Source of the DNA: an uncultured Ruminococcus sp.
GTDB lineage: Bacteria; Bacillota; Clostridia; Oscillospirales; CAG-272
Reading direction: 5' to 3'
DNA: 27,718 nucleotides
Assembly (NCBI GenBank): GCA_902766115.1
Contig: CACXCL010000071.1
Coordinates: 1-27,718 of the forward strand
Shown here: one piece after another, positions 25,008-27,718 of the stretch
Numbering within the stretch: the first letter of the stretch is position 1
How the letters are laid out: the number at the start of each line of letters is the position of its first letter
Program-made: the position numbers and the translations under genes
Notes under the pieces: model-generated
What the model saw: the letters and a program-made list of their open reading frames with translations, nothing else
Database searches by the model: none
What the model was told of the DNA's origin: nothing

Positions 25008-25574
25008 TTATTGATTGATCTTCAGTCCGTCGCTGAAGGCTTCTCCCACGCGGCCGGAGACTTTATAGTACCCGTGGGTGTAGGGATCGAACGCTATGGC
25101 CCCGAGAGAATCCACGTCGACCTTGCCGTCCTTCATGTTCGCTTCCTCAACCGAGGTGCGGAGCACCTTCCCGATCACACCGATACCGGTGGCGTCGTCC
25201 TGATACTCGACGAAAGAGCACTCCATGGCGATGGGGAACTCGTTTATCACAGGCGCGTCCACGATATCGGATTTTTCAAACGTCAGCCCGCTTTTCGCGA
25301 ACTTGTCCGTGACATTGTTCCCGCTGACAACTCCGAAATAATCTGCCTCCGTCACGTGCTTCGCGTCTGCGATATGTATGACGAAACCGCCTCTTTTTTT
25401 GATGTTCTGCACCGTTTTATGCGTTTCAGTCAGATTCAGCGCGACCATATCGCGGTCGAGCATGGTCCCCCAGGCTGCGTTCATAACGTCGACGGTCCCG
25501 TTCTCGTTGAACGTGGAGATGAGAAGCACGGGCATCGGGAATATGGCCTCTGTGGTTTTGATCTGTTTTTTCAT
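25008..25574 (-). CDS. flavin reductase-like FMN-binding protein (flavoredoxin family)
   Basis: This is a 188-residue split-barrel protein of the flavin reductase-like/flavoredoxin type, expected to bind FMN and carry electrons in the cytoplasm. Typical segments are PMPVLLISTFNENGTVDVMN at the start, LTETHKTVQNI, FVIHIADAKH, then SGNNVTDKFAKSGLTFE and NEFPIAMECSF. The start at 25574 is fixed by GGAGG at 25582-25586, seven bases upstream. An extended version to 25619 has no ribosome site. Redox partner and substrate are unknown. Confidence 0.87.
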   Translation of the reverse strand: MKKQIKTTEAIFPMPVLLISTFNENGTVDVMNAAWGTMLDRDMVALNLTETHKTVQNIKKRGGFVIHIADAKHVTEADYFGVVSGNNVTDKFAKSGLTFEKSDIVDAPVINEFPIAMECSFVEYQDDATGIGVIGKVLRTSVEEANMKDGKVDVDSLGAIAFDPYTHGYYKVSGRVGEAFSDGLKINQ

Positions 25575-25629
25575 GATAATACCTCCGTAAAATGTATTTA
25601 TATGTGTTTTCTCGCGCAAACCGCGTGAT

Positions 25630-26553
25630 TTACAGCCACTTTTTCTTTTTGAACAGATACAGACAAAACGCGATTATCGCCACGGCGACAAGGGCCACGG
25701 CGGGATATCCGAACCGCCAGCCCAGCTCCGGCATGTACCGGAAGTTCATGCCGTACCACCCCGTGAGCAGCGTCAGAGGCATGAATATCGTCGTTATGAC
25801 GGTGAGCAGGGTCATGATCCTGTTCTGCTTCACCTCAAGCTGAGCGTTGTAAAGATCGCGCACCTGCATGGTGTAATCTCGGAGAGATACGGCTGTGTCG
25901 TGCCGCCGCGCCATGAGATTCATGAATAGATGGATGTATCTCAGGTTTTCCTCGCTGAAGAAGCCGTTCTCGTTCTCCTCCAGCTCCTGCGTCATGTCGA
26001 TTATCTGCTCGTAGTGCACCAACAGCTTCCGTATATCGCTGCGTATCTCGTTGACCCGCGCCGGATCTCCCTGTCCCTTCGAGGACAGGATCCCGTCCTC
26101 GATCCGGTTCAGCTCTTCCTCGTACCGTTCCATTATCGTCAGGTCCCTGTCAACGATCTGTTCGAGAAAATCGTACAGGAACCGCTCGAGACTTGGCTGA
26201 CGCCACCTTTTCGTGCGGCGGATCACGTCTATCATCTGTTCCGCCTTTCCGCTGTCGTCGATGAAAACGACGCCCTTCTCGTCAAGAGCGAAAGCGAAGC
26301 GGGAATCCTTGCCCTGAATATCGTCCCGGTCCGGGATCAGGAACGTGCCGGTGAGGGAGTCGAAGTTCACTTCCGCTTTGGTGTTGTGAATGTCCGCGGC
26401 GTCCGGCTCCAGCTCGATCCCCATGTCGAAACGGTCGCGTTCAGACCGCCATTCCGGAGACGTCAGGACGGCTACGTATTTGCGTCCTTCGGGGTCTTTC
26501 AGATCCTCCGGCCCGCAGGGCAGAAATGTCTCTCCCAAAAGATAATAGCTCAT
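25630..26553 (-). CDS. CorA-family divalent metal ion transporter
   Basis: This is a membrane channel-type transporter for Mg2+ or related divalent ions. A long cytoplasmic N-terminal part rich in coiled-coil helices (about 110-240) leads to two transmembrane segments at about 246-266 and 282-301. The first ends in the family signature YGMNF at 267-271, extended to YGMNFRYMPE. The C-terminus is the short basic tail KKKKWL. The length of 307 residues is normal. The cytoplasmic domain is divergent, so Mg2+, Co2+ or Zn2+ cannot be told apart. GGAGG lies directly upstream of the ATG. The next gene downstream starts 55 bp after its stop. Confidence 0.92.
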   Translation of the reverse strand: MSYYLLGETFLPCGPEDLKDPEGRKYVAVLTSPEWRSERDRFDMGIELEPDAADIHNTKAEVNFDSLTGTFLIPDRDDIQGKDSRFAFALDEKGVVFIDDSGKAEQMIDVIRRTKRWRQPSLERFLYDFLEQIVDRDLTIMERYEEELNRIEDGILSSKGQGDPARVNEIRSDIRKLLVHYEQIIDMTQELEENENGFFSEENLRYIHLFMNLMARRHDTAVSLRDYTMQVRDLYNAQLEVKQNRIMTLLTVITTIFMPLTLLTGWYGMNFRYMPELGWRFGYPAVALVAVAIIAFCLYLFKKKKWL

Positions 26554-26636
26554 TTGTATCCTCCGTTTAACGAGTTTTTCGCCGGATAAGCGATGGCAGG
26601 GTCATTTGTTCCTGCCGAACAGTCTTGAGAAGTGTA

Positions 26637-27533
26637 TTATCCGCCGGATCTGCTTTTCCGGCTGAACATTAAGATGGAGAGCAGCACGAGAACGATCCCG
26701 ATGACCTTAACAGGCGATATGTTCTCCGAAAAGGCAAATACGCCGATGAAGGTCGCCACCACCGGCTCGGCGGAGGCGATCACCGGAACTTTGCTCGCCT
26801 CCTTGATCTCCGACAGCCCGCTGAAATAGAAACAGTACGCGAGAGCCGTGGCGATCAGCCCGTACAGCACGCCGAGAAGGAGGAGCCTCCCGTTGAAAGG
26901 GTCGTCCACCGTCGTCCACGGACGGCGCGCCAGCGCGATGAAAATGCAGCCGAAAAACAGATTATAGGCAGCCACGGCGAACGGGGATGATTTTTCCCGC
27001 ATGGCGATCTTCCCGAACACGGCGGTCATGGCGTAGGTGAAGCCGGCGCCCACGCCGACAAGGATCCCCAGCGGCGCAAGAGACGCGACGCTGAAATCCC
27101 CTCCGGTGGCGGTGAGCGCGCAGCCGATCACGTTGACAAGAAGCGCGATCCATTTCAGGGGACCCATCTTCTCCTTGAAGAACAGCATCGACGCGACGCT
27201 GGTGAAGACCGGTGCGGTATACAAAAGGACTGAGCCGACTGCCACCCCGTTCATGGTGACGGACGCGCTGTACAGGATATTGAACGTACCCTGACATACG
27301 ATCCCAAGCAGTACGCAGGAGAGCAGGGTCCTCCGCCCCACGAGGAACGCTTTCGGCCCGTCGTGGATCAGCGTGACGACCGCCAGCAGAATGAAACCGA
27401 AAAACAGTCTGAGAAATCCCGTATACGACGATGAAGAGCCCTGCGCCTCCATCAGCTTGACAAACAGCCCGATGGATCCCCAGAGACATCCGGCGATGAA
27501 TATTTTGACGTAGTTCTTTTTCTCCGAGTCCAT
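26637..27533 (-). CDS. EamA/DMT-superfamily transporter
   Basis: This is a membrane protein of about ten transmembrane helices built from two EamA repeats (about 10-145 and 155-295), the drug/metabolite transporter arrangement. The first repeat opens with IFIAGCLWGSIGLFVKLM, and the second ends with SAEPVVATFIGVFAFSE before ISPVKVIGIVLVLLSI. Members export amino acids, purines or other metabolites; the substrate is unknown here. I chose ATG 27533, in front of the first helix. A longer in-frame start at 27620 would add basic, non-membrane residues encoded within the hairpin repeat block and is unlikely. It is the upstream-most gene of the minus-strand cluster. Confidence 0.9.
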   Translation of the reverse strand: MDSEKKNYVKIFIAGCLWGSIGLFVKLMEAQGSSSSYTGFLRLFFGFILLAVVTLIHDGPKAFLVGRRTLLSCVLLGIVCQGTFNILYSASVTMNGVAVGSVLLYTAPVFTSVASMLFFKEKMGPLKWIALLVNVIGCALTATGGDFSVASLAPLGILVGVGAGFTYAMTAVFGKIAMREKSSPFAVAAYNLFFGCIFIALARRPWTTVDDPFNGRLLLLGVLYGLIATALAYCFYFSGLSEIKEASKVPVIASAEPVVATFIGVFAFSENISPVKVIGIVLVLLSILMFSRKSRSGG

Positions 27534-27571
27534 GCTTGTCCGTCTTTTCTCCTTACTCGTGCCTCCGGCAC

Positions 27572-27718
27572 ATATCGAGCTTTTTGTATATCTCGCCTTC
27601 GGCGAGGATGCAAAAAGCATATCGAACGCGCAGCGTATATCGAAAATCCCGTCAGGGATTTATCTCGACGCGTAGCCGTTTTGTCGATATATCGCTGACG
27701 CGATTCGATATATTGACC
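27572..27718. repeat. non-coding hairpin-rich block with repeated ATATCG/CGATAT words
   Basis: The right edge holds no gene. It contains a nested hairpin (GCTTTTTG 27579-27586 with CAAAAAGC 27611-27618, enclosing CTCGCC-TTC-GGCGAG at 27592-27606), a second hairpin (AAATCCC 27644-27650 with GGGATTT 27655-27661), and six copies of ATATCG or CGATAT at 27572, 27619, 27637, 27685, 27689 and 27706. This pattern resembles dispersed palindromic repeats common in clostridial genomes. It continues off the window. Confidence 0.6.

Noticed and set aside
25597..25602. TATAAA on the minus strand as a promoter -10 for the flavin reductase gene
   Set aside because: No acceptable -35 box is found at 15-19 bp spacing, so it is not supported beyond AT-richness.
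26583..26643. Inverted repeats (GGCAGG/CCTGCC and CGGATAA/TTATCCG) between the EamA and CorA genes as a terminator
   Set aside because: The stems are short (6-7 bp) and no T-run follows on the minus strand, so termination is not supported.
27534..27620. Longer EamA start at 27620
   Set aside because: The added residues are basic and non-hydrophobic, and the DNA encoding them is part of the hairpin repeat block. ATG 27533 directly precedes the first membrane helix.

Overview
The window looks like chromosome from an anaerobic Firmicute of the class Clostridia, probably an uncultured gut-type Oscillospiraceae relative. The evidence is an electron-bifurcating-type [FeFe] hydrogenase, a Firmicutes-style LexA with a near-consensus SOS box, strong AGGAGG-type ribosome sites, intrinsic terminators with T-tracts, fairly high GC and very tight gene packing. 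No rRNA, tRNA, CRISPR array, phage gene or transposase is visible. The genus cannot be named from the sequence alone.

Layout, plus strand. (1) 1-3620: hydB and hydA, the diaphorase and catalytic subunits of an HydABC-type hydrogenase, closed by a terminator; hydC probably lies just outside the left edge. (2) 3704-7532: a promoter, an MBOAT O-acyltransferase, its DHHW/AlgX-like partner carrying an inserted Ig-like domain, and a RadC-family protein that has lost its metal-binding motif, closed by a terminator. (3) 7594-13058: a four-gene envelope operon of asparagine synthase, D-aspartate-ligase-like ATP-grasp enzyme, aspartate racemase and MurE. Together these predict a lysine-type peptidoglycan with a D-Asp/D-Asn cross-bridge. 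(4) 13070-13820: lexA with its own SOS box, promoter and terminator. (5) 13901-22783: a glycogen operon, glgB-glgC-glgA-glgP plus a GH13 amylase-type hydrolase, with overlapping or touching genes that suggest translational coupling.

Layout, minus strand, 22764-27533, reading right to left: an EamA/DMT exporter, a CorA-type metal transporter, a flavin-reductase-like protein, a small Ntn (choloylglycine/C45-like) hydrolase, an AlkD-like DNA glycosylase fused to a DUF4298 domain, and a small Sm-like/ASCH protein. The last two overlap by ATGA, and the final gene overlaps the tail of the glycogen operon by 20 bp. The right edge (about 27572-27718) is a non-coding block of small hairpins and repeated ATATCG/CGATAT words, likely a dispersed repeat.

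The most interesting items are the predicted D-Asx cross-bridge operon with a non-DAP MurE signature, the HydA active-site loop in which a cluster-ligand cysteine position reads serine, the RadC homologue without its JAMM motif, the glycogen synthase lacking the KTGGL lysine, and the coupled AlkD-DUF4298 and Sm-ASCH gene pair, whose function I cannot assign.
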